Positions 32,269 through 41,442 of a DNA stretch of 64,000 nucleotides are shown here, one piece after another. Positions within the stretch are counted from its first letter, which is position 1, and each line of letters begins with the position of its first letter. Origin of the DNA: Kocuria dechangensis (GTDB lineage Bacteria; Actinomycetota; Actinomycetes; Actinomycetales; Micrococcaceae); NCBI RefSeq assembly GCF_014636775.1, contig NZ_BMEQ01000018.1:1-64000 (forward strand). The letters are read 5' to 3'. Below the pieces are notes generated by a model. The model saw only the letters and a program-made list of their open reading frames with translations. It ran no database searches and was not told the DNA's origin. A program made the translations under genes and the position numbers.

Positions 32269-33579
32269 ATGTCCGAGAACAACAACGTCGTCGTCGTCGG
32301 CCTGGGCTACATCGGCCTGCCGACGGCCGTCGTCCTCGCCAACCACGGCTCCCGGGTCGTGGGCGTGGACATCAACCAGGCCAACGTCGAGCGGATCAAC
32401 CGCGGCGAGATCCCGTTCGTGGAGCCGGGCCTGGAGGAGCAGCTGGCGCACGTGGTGGCCGAGGGCACTCTCTCCGCGACCACCGAGACCCCTCACGGCG
32501 AGGCGTACATCGTGGCGGTACCGACCCCGTTCAAGGACAACTACGAGGGGGACCTCTCCTACATCCGGGCCGCCTCGGCGAACATCGCCCCGCAGCTGCA
32601 CGGGGACGAGCTGATCATCCTGGAGTCGACCTCCCCGCCCCAGACCACGCGCAAGATGGCCGAGCACATCCTCGAGCTGCGCCCGGACCTGTCCCTGGAC
32701 GGGGCCGACGGCAAGCCGGCCATCCACGTGGCGCACTGCCCCGAGCGCGTGCTGCCGGGCAAGGTGATGGAGGAGCTGATCACCAACGACCGCATCATCG
32801 GCGGCATGACCCGCGAGGCGACCCGCCGGGCCAAGGCCCTCTACGCGACCTTCTGCGTGGGCGAGCTGCTGGAGACCGACGACGTGACCGCCGAGATGGC
32901 CAAGCTCACCGAGAACTCCTTCCGCGACGTCAACATCGCCTTCGCCAACGAGCTGTCGCTGATCGCCGACAAGCTCGGGATCGACGTGTGGGAGCTCATC
33001 GAGCTGGCCAACCACCACCCGCGCGTGAACATCCTCCAGCCCGGCCCCGGCGTGGGCGGGCACTGCATCGCGGTGGACCCGTGGTTCATCGTCTCCTCCG
33101 CCCCGGAGGAGTCCCGCCTGATCCGCACGGCCCGGGAGGTCAACGACGCCAAGCCCGAGTGGGTCATCAGCAAGGTCAAGGAGGCCGCCGAGGGCATCGC
33201 CGCGCCCGTGGTCGCCGCGCTGGGCCTGGCCTTCAAGCCGGACATCGACGACCTGCGCGAGTCCCCGGCCCTGGAGATCACCAAGCGCCTGGCCGAGGAG
33301 TTCCCCCACGGCACGATCCTGGCCGTGGAGCCGCACGTGGCCAAGCTCCCGCCGGCACTGGAGGGACGGAAGAACGTCCGGTTCGCCGAGCCGCAGGACG
33401 CCATCAAGCACGCCGACGTCGTGGTGCTGCTGGTCGACCACCAGCAGTTCCGCCTTCTCCCCAAGGGCATCCTCGACGGCAAGCAGATCGTCGACACCAA
33501 GGGGCTGTGGCGCCCGGGCAAGTCCTCGGCCCTGACCGTGAACACCACCTCCATCCCGATCGTGGCCGCCGCGCGCTGA
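32269..33579 (+). CDS. wecC: UDP-N-acetyl-D-mannosamine dehydrogenase WecC
   Basis: The enzyme oxidises UDP-ManNAc twice with NAD to UDP-ManNAc uronate (ManNAcA). The 436 residues show the NAD-binding GLGYIGLPTA, VDIN, the middle-domain TAEMAKLTENSFRDVNIAFANEL and the catalytic Cys in GPGVGGHCIAVDPWF; LAFKPDIDDLRESPA marks the UDP-binding domain. These fit WecC rather than UDP-glucose dehydrogenase. The ATG at 32269 is preferred to that at 32263 because GGAAGAG then lies at normal distance. Its partner WecB is encoded 28 kb away at the other end of the locus. ManNAcA is a known component of Micrococcus teichuronic acid. Confidence 0.92.
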   Translation: MSENNNVVVVGLGYIGLPTAVVLANHGSRVVGVDINQANVERINRGEIPFVEPGLEEQLAHVVAEGTLSATTETPHGEAYIVAVPTPFKDNYEGDLSYIRAASANIAPQLHGDELIILESTSPPQTTRKMAEHILELRPDLSLDGADGKPAIHVAHCPERVLPGKVMEELITNDRIIGGMTREATRRAKALYATFCVGELLETDDVTAEMAKLTENSFRDVNIAFANELSLIADKLGIDVWELIELANHHPRVNILQPGPGVGGHCIAVDPWFIVSSAPEESRLIRTAREVNDAKPEWVISKVKEAAEGIAAPVVAALGLAFKPDIDDLRESPALEITKRLAEEFPHGTILAVEPHVAKLPPALEGRKNVRFAEPQDAIKHADVVVLLVDHQQFRLLPKGILDGKQIVDTKGLWRPGKSSALTVNTTSIPIVAAAR

Positions 33580-33686
33580 CCGCCGCCCGATGAGCGGGGC
33601 GGGCCGGCCTCCCCAGCCGTGCCCGCCCCGTCCCGTTCGGTCCCCCAGATTTCCCCCGCTTGCCCTCCCTCCCCAGGAGTCCCCCC

Positions 33687-36600
33687 ATGCACCACGACGA
33701 ACGTCGCGATCCTCAGCACATCAAGCAGCAGATCGTCGCCAACGTCGCGGCGAACGCGGAGCGCACCTACGAGCAGCTCCAGGCGGCGCGCGCGGGGGAG
33801 AGAAAGTGGCGAGCCCAGGCCGCCGCGCTCCGACAGGATCTCGACCGGCAGACGAAGAAGACCGGCCAGATAGCCCGCAACGAGCGCGAGCTCCAGCGGC
33901 AGAACCAGCAGCTCGAGGTCGAAAAACGTCAGCTGCAGACCGAGGTCCGCCAGCTCGCCCGCGCCCGGGACTCAGCCCGCGCGGATCTCGACGCGGCCAG
34001 GGCGGAGAACCAGCGCCTCACCGAGCGGCTCACCGAGGTCGAGAGTTCGAGGGGCTACCGGCTCGGCCGGGCAGTGCTCGCACCCATCGCCTCCCGCCGC
34101 ACCGAGGCCGAGAACGCTTCCGACGGGTCCCGTGGCTCGTCATCGGTGGGACTGATGGAGCAGCCGCCGACACACCCCGCCGACGGGGCCGCAGGGGACG
34201 CGTCCGCGCACACGGCGACGGCCCCTGTCACGGCGACGGACGAAGCTGAACGGCAACGGGCCGAGCCGTCGCGTCCCCGGCTGTCCGAGCTGTCCCTCGA
34301 GGAACTCCTGGCGCTGTTCGAGGGGGACCCCACCCCGGCGATGCTCGCCGCGTGCGTGAACCGCCTCTGGTACCAGCACGGCGCCATCAACCGGACCGCC
34401 GACCTGATCGAGGCCCACCGGGATCTCGTGGACGGCATGACTGCCAAGCAGCAGCAGCTCGTGGAGCGGGTGCGGGGCACTGCCGCCCTGCGGACCGGTG
34501 TCGCCCGGCTGGTCCCGCCGCGGGCCGCCGGGGCCGCCTACGTCGCCGAGCGCCGCCGGGTCCTGTACTGCGCCTACTCCACGCCGGTGTACCACTCCAA
34601 CGGCTACTCCGTGCGCACCCAGGGCATCGTGGCCGGCATGCGCCAGGCGGGGATCGACGTCTCCGTGGTCGGCCGCTCGGGCTATCCCTGGGACGTCACC
34701 ACGGAGGCGACCAAGCCCAAGCAGCGCCGCTGGGTGAACAGGCTCGACGGCGTCGAGTACACGCACCTGCCCGAGGGCAGCCTCGGCACCGACGCCCCGG
34801 ACGACTACGTCCTCACCGCCGCGGACGCCTACGTCCGCGAAGCGCGCCTGCGCCGGCCGTCGGTCCTGCACGCGGCGTCCAACTACCTCAACGGCCTGCC
34901 GGCCCTCGTCGCGGCCCGGCGCCTCGGGGTGCCGTTCGTCTACGAGGTGCGCGGGCTGTGGGAGGTCACCGAGGCCTCCGCCAAGGAGAACTGGACGGTC
35001 ACCGACCGGTACGCGGCCCAGTCCGAGATGGAGGCCTTCGTCTGCCGGGAGGCGGACGCGGTCCTGGCCATCACCCAGGAGGTCAAGGAGGAACTGGTCC
35101 GCCGCGGCGTGGACGCCGCCAAGATCGAGCTCCTGCCCAACGGCGTGGACCCCCGCGCCATCCAGCCCCTGCCCGTGGACACCGCCCACCGCAAGGCCCT
35201 GGGGATCCGCGAGGACGTCCCGGTGATCGGCTTCGCCGGCTCCCTGATCGGCTACGAGGGCCTGGACGTCCTCCTCCAGGCCGCCCGGATCCTGCGCGGC
35301 CGCAAGGTCGACTTCCAGATCGCCATCGCCGGCAAGGGCGGCGTGTACAACCAGCTCAAGGAGTACAAGGAGAAGCAGAAGCTCGGGCAGTCGGTCCGCT
35401 TCCTGGGACGCCGGCCCTCCGAGGAGATGCCCCGCGTCCTGAGCTGCTTCGACATCGTCTGCTGCCCCCGGAAGTCCCTGCCCGTGACCGAGATGGTCTC
35501 GCCGCTCAAACCGCTCGAGGCGTTCGCCGCCTCCAAGCCCGTAGTGCTCTCGGACGTCTCGCCCCACCGCACCCTCGTGGGCGAGCACGAGGAGCGCGGC
35601 CTCTTGGCAGCACCGGACAACCCCAAGGCCCTGGCCGACGCGCTGCAGCGGCTGATCGAGGACCCCGAGCGGCGTGCCGCCATGGGGCGTGCCGGACGGC
35701 TGTGGACGGTCGACGAGCGCAACTGGAAGTCGCTGGGGGAGTCCGTCCGCACCGTGTACCGCCGTGTGGTCGCCGCTCGGGAGTCCGCTCCGGGCCTGCC
35801 CCTCGCCGGCCTGCGCATCGGGCTGATCGCCGACGAGTTCACCACCGAGACCCTGCGCCGCTCGGCGACCGTCGTGCCCCTCGACGGCGAGCGCTTCGAG
35901 GAGCAGCTGCGCGCCGAGAAGCTGGACCTCGTGTTCCTCGAGTCCGCCTGGAACGGCAACGGGGGCCAGTGGCACCGGTCTGTCGGGTACTACTCCGAGG
36001 AGGAGGACGCCCGCATCGCGCGCCTGTTCGCGGTGTGCCGCAGCCTGAACCTCCCCACGGTCTTCTGGAACAAGGAGGACCCGGTCCACTTCGAGCGGTT
36101 CAAGCGCACGGCGGCACGGTGCGACCACGTGTTCACCACGGACGCCAACATGATCGGCCCGTACCTGGACACCGCGCGACGCACCGAGGGCGGTCGCGCG
36201 GTCACGGCCTCCTCCCTGCCGTTCTACGCGCAGCCGGCCATCCACAACCCGCTGCCGGGGGCCCGTCCGGTGGAGTCCACCGTGGCCTACGCCGGGACGT
36301 ACTACGGGGACCGGTACAAGGACCGCTCCGCGCAGCTGTCGAAGCTGCTGCACGCCGCCCGGCGGCACGGCCTGGCCGTCTACGACCGGCAGCTCGCCCT
36401 GCCGGACTCGCCCTACCGGTTCCCTGCCGAATTCCAGCAGGACGTGCGCGGCGCCCTGCCCTACGACGAGGTCATCGACAGCTACAAGGCGCACACCGCC
36501 AACCTCAACGTGAACTCGGTGGCGGAGTCGCCCACCATGTTCTCCCGGAGGGTCGTGGAAATCGCTGCCTGCGGCGGCGTGGTGCTCTCGGCCTGGGGCC

Positions 36601-38360
36601 GCGGCGTCAGCGAGACGTTCGACGGGCTCATCCCCTCGACCAACAACGAGGACTACTGGGAGGCCCTGCTCGGGTCCTGGAGCACCGACCGCAAGGAGCG
36701 GCTGGCCGAGGCCTGGCTGCAGATGCGTGCGGTCTACCGCTCCCACACGGTCGAGTCCGCCCTGACGATCCTGGCCCGCACCGCGGGCATCCCGGTGGCG
36801 GGTCTGCGCCTCCCGTCCTACGGCCTGGAGCTCGACCCGGCCGACGCCTCGGCGGTCGAGACCGTCGCGGCCCAGTCCGTCCTTCCTGAGGTCGTGCTGC
36901 TGACCGGATCGGACCCGGACGGCACCACCGCCCGCCGCCTCGAGACGGCCGGGGTGGCTCGTGTGCTGGCGCCGGGGGAGTCCGGTCACTCCGACGTCGA
37001 GTGGTGGGGCCGGGCCCGCGCCGGTGTCTCGCGCACCTGGGCCGAGGACCTGCTCACCGGCACGCGCTACGGCGAGTGGGGCCGGCTGATGTCCCGGCCG
37101 CTGCGCGACGGCGAGACGGGGCAGCCGTTCGCCCTGCCGGTCGACGGCCCCTCCGGCGCCGGTACCGACGGGCTCAACGGGCTGGTGCATGCCGACGTGC
37201 TGGCCTCCTGCGGAGGCGACCTCGAGGCGGCAGGAGCCGCCGAGCCGGTCTCCGGCCTGCTCCTCATCATCCCCGATCACGCCCCCGCCGTCCCGGACCG
37301 CGCGTCCGGTGCCGACGTGCCCGACGTCGCTGGGCACGGGACGGTCCTCGTGGCCGGTCACGACCTCAAGTTCGCCCGAGCCTGGATCGACCACCTCCAG
37401 CAGCAGGGCGCCACCGTGCTGCTCGACGAGTGGGCCGACCACGCCCACCACGACGAGGATCGCTCCCGGGAGCTGCTCGCGCAGGCGGACACCGTGTTCT
37501 GCGAGTGGGGCCTCGGCAATGCCGTCTGGTACTCGCAGAACGTGCGTCCGGGCCAGCGGCTCGTCGTGCGGGTGCACGCCCAGGAGTTGCGTCGTCCGTA
37601 CCTCCGGCGCATCGACCACTCGAAGGTCTCCGCGTACGTGTTCGTGGGTGAGCTCATGCGGGACGCCGCCGTGCGCAGCCACGGGGTGCCGCGTGCGAAG
37701 ACCGTCGTGGTCCCCAACTTCGTGCTGGCCGACGTCCTGGATCTGCCCAAGGAGCCCGGCGCCGAGCACGTGCTCGGCATGGTGGGCATGGTGCCGCAGA
37801 TCAAGCGGATCGACCTCGCCGCTGAGCTCCTCGAGAGCCTCCTGGAGCGGGACGACCGTTTCCGCCTGCGCGTGAAGGGCAAGCGCCCGGAGGACTACGC
37901 CTGGATGGCCAAGCGGGAGGACGAGATGGCCTTCTACCGTGCGGCCTACGAGCGCATTGACCGGCTCAACCGGAACCTCGGTGCCGAGGCCGTGTTCTTC
38001 GACGGCCACGGGGACGACATGCCGCAGTGGTACCAGGGCGTCGGCACGGCGATCTCCCTCAGCGACCTCGAGTCCTTCCACCTGACACTGCCGGACGGGG
38101 CCGCGTCGGGCGCCGCACCCGTCTCCCTGGCCTGGCCCGGATCGGACCTGATCTATCCGCGCGACTGGCTCGTGCCCTCTGTCCGTGCAATGGCCGAGCG
38201 CATCGCGGCCCTGGCCGAGGAGCCGGCTCTGCGGGGGTCCTTCGTGACGGAGGCCCGCGATCACGCCCGGGCGGCCTTCGACCGCGGGGCGGTCTTCGAC
38301 CTGCTGGACCAGGCCCTCGCGGGACGCACTCTCCCCTCTGCAGCTCCCACGAACAGGTGA
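33687..38360 (+). CDS. giant three-module glycosyltransferase with N-terminal coiled coil
   Basis: The 1557-residue protein has four parts. Residues about 5-120 form a coiled coil (ELQRQNQQLEVEKRQLQTEV) ending in SSRGYRLGRAVLAPI. Residues about 288-690 are a GT4 module (LYCAYSTPVYHSNGYSVRTQ, FVYEVRGLWE, NGVDPRAI, VSPLKPLEAFAASKPVV). Residues about 700-1040 are a CgeB-like module (FLESAWNGNGGQW, FWNKEDPVHFERF, NVNSVAESPTMFSRRVVEI). Residues about 1220-1545 look like a third GT-B module (RVHAQELRRPYL, VVVPNFVLADVL, VLGMVGMVPQIKRID, DGHGDDMPQWY). AGGAGT lies seven bases before the ATG. I infer a polymerase-like enzyme that adds several sugars per cycle. It has no frameshift and follows wecC by 107 bases. 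Confidence 0.85.
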   Translation: MHHDERRDPQHIKQQIVANVAANAERTYEQLQAARAGERKWRAQAAALRQDLDRQTKKTGQIARNERELQRQNQQLEVEKRQLQTEVRQLARARDSARADLDAARAENQRLTERLTEVESSRGYRLGRAVLAPIASRRTEAENASDGSRGSSSVGLMEQPPTHPADGAAGDASAHTATAPVTATDEAERQRAEPSRPRLSELSLEELLALFEGDPTPAMLAACVNRLWYQHGAINRTADLIEAHRDLVDGMTAKQQQLVERVRGTAALRTGVARLVPPRAAGAAYVAERRRVLYCAYSTPVYHSNGYSVRTQGIVAGMRQAGIDVSVVGRSGYPWDVTTEATKPKQRRWVNRLDGVEYTHLPEGSLGTDAPDDYVLTAADAYVREARLRRPSVLHAASNYLNGLPALVAARRLGVPFVYEVRGLWEVTEASAKENWTVTDRYAAQSEMEAFVCREADAVLAITQEVKEELVRRGVDAAKIELLPNGVDPRAIQPLPVDTAHRKALGIREDVPVIGFAGSLIGYEGLDVLLQAARILRGRKVDFQIAIAGKGGVYNQLKEYKEKQKLGQSVRFLGRRPSEEMPRVLSCFDIVCCPRKSLPVTEMVSPLKPLEAFAASKPVVLSDVSPHRTLVGEHEERGLLAAPDNPKALADALQRLIEDPERRAAMGRAGRLWTVDERNWKSLGESVRTVYRRVVAARESAPGLPLAGLRIGLIADEFTTETLRRSATVVPLDGERFEEQLRAEKLDLVFLESAWNGNGGQWHRSVGYYSEEEDARIARLFAVCRSLNLPTVFWNKEDPVHFERFKRTAARCDHVFTTDANMIGPYLDTARRTEGGRAVTASSLPFYAQPAIHNPLPGARPVESTVAYAGTYYGDRYKDRSAQLSKLLHAARRHGLAVYDRQLALPDSPYRFPAEFQQDVRGALPYDEVIDSYKAHTANLNVNSVAESPTMFSRRVVEIAACGGVVLSAWGRGVSETFDGLIPSTNNEDYWEALLGSWSTDRKERLAEAWLQMRAVYRSHTVESALTILARTAGIPVAGLRLPSYGLELDPADASAVETVAAQSVLPEVVLLTGSDPDGTTARRLETAGVARVLAPGESGHSDVEWWGRARAGVSRTWAEDLLTGTRYGEWGRLMSRPLRDGETGQPFALPVDGPSGAGTDGLNGLVHADVLASCGGDLEAAGAAEPVSGLLLIIPDHAPAVPDRASGADVPDVAGHGTVLVAGHDLKFARAWIDHLQQQGATVLLDEWADHAHHDEDRSRELLAQADTVFCEWGLGNAVWYSQNVRPGQRLVVRVHAQELRRPYLRRIDHSKVSAYVFVGELMRDAAVRSHGVPRAKTVVVPNFVLADVLDLPKEPGAEHVLGMVGMVPQIKRIDLAAELLESLLERDDRFRLRVKGKRPEDYAWMAKREDEMAFYRAAYERIDRLNRNLGAEAVFFDGHGDDMPQWYQGVGTAISLSDLESFHLTLPDGAASGAAPVSLAWPGSDLIYPRDWLVPSVRAMAERIAALAEEPALRGSFVTEARDHARAAFDRGAVFDLLDQALAGRTLPSAAPTNR

Positions 38361-38365
38361 TCACC

Positions 38366-38767
38366 ATGACCGAGCACGACGCCGAGACGCAGCCCGGCAC
38401 CGATGACCAGGACGTCGCCGCCGTCCTGGCGGCGCAGGCCGCCGAGCTGGCGGCCCTGCACCAGGAGCTGATCAAGTCCTACGAGAAGGAGCTCGCGTTC
38501 TTCGCGAACCTCGAGAAGCGTGATCGGCAGGCCAGGGCCCACGACAACGCGCGCCTGAAGAAGATCTGGTGGCTGGAGACCGAGCTCCGCACGCGGCGCG
38601 ACGAGACCGTCAGGCTGCAGCAGGAGGCCGACTCCCTGAAGGAGGAGACCGGCCGGCTGCAGTCCGAGCTGTCACGGACCCGTGCCGCCCTGCGGAACCT
38701 GCAGAACTCGGCCATGGGCCGGGTGCAGCGCTCGTACTGGAAGATGCGACAAGGAGCACGACGATGA
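38366..38767 (+). CDS. small coiled-coil protein of the polysaccharide locus
   Basis: The 133-residue protein is almost entirely helical: an acidic N-terminus, then heptad-rich segments (AAELAALHQELIKSYEKELAFFANLEKRD, LETELRTRRDETVRLQQEADSL, TGRLQSELSRTRAALRNL) and a basic, Tyr/Trp-containing tail MGRVQRSYWKMRQGARR. The tail resembles the GR-V segment that ends the coiled coil of the 1557-residue enzyme just upstream. It looks like that enzyme's N-terminal region as a separate protein. It may be a scaffold or tether that brings glycosyltransferases to the membrane through its basic end (inference). AGGTGA precedes the ATG, and the stop overlaps the next start by ATGA. Confidence 0.8.
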   Translation: MTEHDAETQPGTDDQDVAAVLAAQAAELAALHQELIKSYEKELAFFANLEKRDRQARAHDNARLKKIWWLETELRTRRDETVRLQQEADSLKEETGRLQSELSRTRAALRNLQNSAMGRVQRSYWKMRQGARR

Positions 38768-41442
38768 GCCCCCTGAACAAGGCCGGCGTCGAGTACCGCA
38801 AGGCCAAGGTCCGCGACCGGCTGGCACAGCTGAAGGAGCGCGAGGAGGCGGTGCGCCAGGACCGGGCGTACTACCGGTCGGCGTACTTCCGCTCGCAGCT
38901 GGCCGCCGATCCGGCGTCCGTCCGCTGGACCCGTGCTCGGTCGCCGGAGGACTACAGCGCCCGGCTCGCCGAGGTCCTGCGCACCGACCTGGTCGAGGAG
39001 CTCGTCGCCCAGGCACGGTCGCTCCCCGACCACCTCGGCACCCGCAGCCTCGCGCCCCACCCCGCCCGGGTCGCCGTGATCGCGGACGCGTTCCTCTGGT
39101 CGACCTTCGACGGGACGGCCGACCTCACCTACCTCACGCCCGAGAACTTCCGGGAGGTGGCGCCGCAGATGGACCTCCTGCTGATCGCCTCCACCTGGCG
39201 GGGACGCTTCGAGGAGTGGCACGGGACCTCGACGTCCTCGGGCATAGTACGGACCGAGGTGATCCCGCACTTCCGGTCCCTGGGCGTGCCGGTCGCCTTC
39301 TACTCCAAGGAGGACCCGCCCAACTATGTCCGGTTCCGCCCCCTTGCGCAGGAGGCCGACTACGTCTTCACGTCGGCCGCCGAAAAGATCCGGGACTATC
39401 TCGAAGACTGCACCGACGCCCGCGACGTGCAGGCTTTGACGTTCGGAGTCAATCCGCTCGTGCACAATCCTGTGGGCTCCCGCCGGACACGTCGGCAGGA
39501 AGTGCTCTTCGCCGGGTCCTGGCTCAGTCACAAGTACCCCACCAGGCAGAAGGACGCCGCCGCGCTCTTCGACGGTGTGCTTGCGGCCTCACGGGACCTG
39601 TTGATCCTGGATCGCAACAGCCAGCTGGGTGACCCCAGGTATTTCTATCCCGAGCCCTATCTGCCGCACATCGGGCCCGGTGTAGACCATGCCGACCTCA
39701 TGCGGATCCAGCGGATGGTGGACGTGCAGCTGAATCTGAACTCGGTCAACGACAGCACCACGATGTTCGCCAACCGGGCGGTGGAGCTGCAGGCCATGGG
39801 CGCTCTGGTGGTATCCAACTACAGCCTGGCCGTCAACGACCTCTTCCCCGAGGTGCAGCTCGTCGACGACGCCGCAGAGGTGCCCGGCATCCTCGACGCC
39901 GTTCAGGGCACCGAGCTGTACCGGGCGCAGATGAGCGGACTCCGCCGGGTCTTCACCGACCACCTCGCTTTCGACCGGATGGGCGACATCCTCCGCACGG
40001 TCGGCCTCCCGGCCCGTTCGAGCCGGCAGCGGGTGGCCGTCACCGCCGAGGAGATCACCCCGGCCGTCCACGCGGTGGCGCAGCGGCAGTCGCTCCCCGG
40101 GATCGAGGTCGTGCCGAAGCAGGAGCTCCGGCGCCGGCGGGCGGAGTTCGACGTCGTCGTCCCTGTCGATCCCCGCTACGCGTACGCGGGGCACTACGTC
40201 CAGGACCTGGTCAACGGCTTCGCCTACGCGGACGTCGACTTCGTGGTCAAGAACGGCTACGAACAGCCCGGCCGCGTGGTGTCCGTCGAGGACCACGAGC
40301 CGGTGGGCCTCGCCCACGACCGGCACCGCACCGCGCTCTGGGCGGACGGACCGGCCCTCGACCAGTACCTGAACGGCGCCGACATCGCCGGTTCGGGCTA
40401 CTCGGTGGATCCCTTCGGCGTCGACACCGCTCCCGGCACCGGCGTGAAGGTCGCTGTCCGGGAGCCGGAGCTGACCGTCGTCGTGCCGGTCTACAACAAC
40501 GGCATGCACCTGGAGCACAAGTGCTTCCGGTCGCTCCAGCGCTCCAGCATCTTCGACCGGATGGAGATCCTGCTCGTCGACGACGGCTCGACGGACGGCA
40601 CCACGCCCCAGATCGTGGCGGAGCTGGCGGAGCGGCACCCCAACGTGCGGGCGCACTTCAACGAGCGCGGGGGCTCGGGCAGTGCGTCCCGGCCCCGCAA
40701 CCAGGGCCTGGCCATGGCCACCGCGCCGTACATCACCTACCTGGACCCGGACAACGAGGCGATCAACGACGGCTTCCGCGTCCTCCTCGAGCGGGCACGG
40801 GACCTCAGGCTGCAGTTCGCCATCGGGGACATGCTCAAGCTGTCCACCTGGCGCAGGTACGTCCACAACGTCGCCCTCCTCGATCCAGTCCTCGAGGACG
40901 ACCCCGTGGGCGGCAAGCGGGTGCCGGAGGACGTGCTGCAGCAGATCAGGTTCCAGCCCATGAGCATCCAGGCCCTCGTCGCGGACACCGCGTGGCTGCG
41001 GGCCATCGGTCTGCACCAGCCCGTCGGCGCCCTCGGCCAGGACTCGATGGCGTTCCAGCAGATGCTCGGCCGGGCCCGCCGGATCGACACGGTGAAGATG
41101 CCCATCCACGTGTACTACGGCGCCGTCTCCACCTCCGTGGTCAACACCGTGGGGCCCGGCTTCTTCCGCAAGTACCTCCCGCTGGAGAAGGCCCGCTCCG
41201 CGTGGCTCCACGCCGACGGCCTGTACGAGGAGTACTGCCGCACGCGCGCCGACGCCTACTTCCAGGGCTGGTTCGTCAACAAGTTCAACAAGAGCGTGGC
41301 CCCGGAGAACCGGGCCGAGTGCCAAGCGCTGCTGTTGGAGCTGGCGGCGTTCTACGACGTACAAGTGGCACCCGAGGATCCGACGGATGCCGGATCTCCC
41401 TTGGTCGTGCAGACCCGTGACACTACGGAGGGTGACGCATGA
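38764..41442 (+). CDS. CgeB-like plus GT2 bifunctional glycosyltransferase
   Basis: The 892-residue protein begins with a short helical region (about 1-40), then a CgeB-like module at about 95-420: LIASTWRGRFEEW, FYSKEDPPNYVRF (about 179), DYVFTSAAE and NLNSVNDSTTMFANRAVEL (about 323). A linker domain (about 440-560) follows. The GT2 module (about 570-800) has TVVVPVYNN, LLVDDGSTDGT (about 605), RPRNQGLAMATAPYITYLDPDNE (about 659) and QDSMAFQQML. It is a paralogue of the 627-residue enzyme at 30350 with the same module order. It overlaps the coiled-coil gene by ATGA and the next gene by four bases, so the block 38366-42605 is translated as a coupled unit. Confidence 0.86.
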   Translation: MSPLNKAGVEYRKAKVRDRLAQLKEREEAVRQDRAYYRSAYFRSQLAADPASVRWTRARSPEDYSARLAEVLRTDLVEELVAQARSLPDHLGTRSLAPHPARVAVIADAFLWSTFDGTADLTYLTPENFREVAPQMDLLLIASTWRGRFEEWHGTSTSSGIVRTEVIPHFRSLGVPVAFYSKEDPPNYVRFRPLAQEADYVFTSAAEKIRDYLEDCTDARDVQALTFGVNPLVHNPVGSRRTRRQEVLFAGSWLSHKYPTRQKDAAALFDGVLAASRDLLILDRNSQLGDPRYFYPEPYLPHIGPGVDHADLMRIQRMVDVQLNLNSVNDSTTMFANRAVELQAMGALVVSNYSLAVNDLFPEVQLVDDAAEVPGILDAVQGTELYRAQMSGLRRVFTDHLAFDRMGDILRTVGLPARSSRQRVAVTAEEITPAVHAVAQRQSLPGIEVVPKQELRRRRAEFDVVVPVDPRYAYAGHYVQDLVNGFAYADVDFVVKNGYEQPGRVVSVEDHEPVGLAHDRHRTALWADGPALDQYLNGADIAGSGYSVDPFGVDTAPGTGVKVAVREPELTVVVPVYNNGMHLEHKCFRSLQRSSIFDRMEILLVDDGSTDGTTPQIVAELAERHPNVRAHFNERGGSGSASRPRNQGLAMATAPYITYLDPDNEAINDGFRVLLERARDLRLQFAIGDMLKLSTWRRYVHNVALLDPVLEDDPVGGKRVPEDVLQQIRFQPMSIQALVADTAWLRAIGLHQPVGALGQDSMAFQQMLGRARRIDTVKMPIHVYYGAVSTSVVNTVGPGFFRKYLPLEKARSAWLHADGLYEEYCRTRADAYFQGWFVNKFNKSVAPENRAECQALLLELAAFYDVQVAPEDPTDAGSPLVVQTRDTTEGDA

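Noticed and set aside
34140-38264. 1374-codon minus-strand frame opposite the giant glycosyltransferase
   Set aside because: Long antisense frames arise from codon bias in high-GC DNA. It is rich in Gly, Val and His with no domain, while the plus strand has three clear modules.
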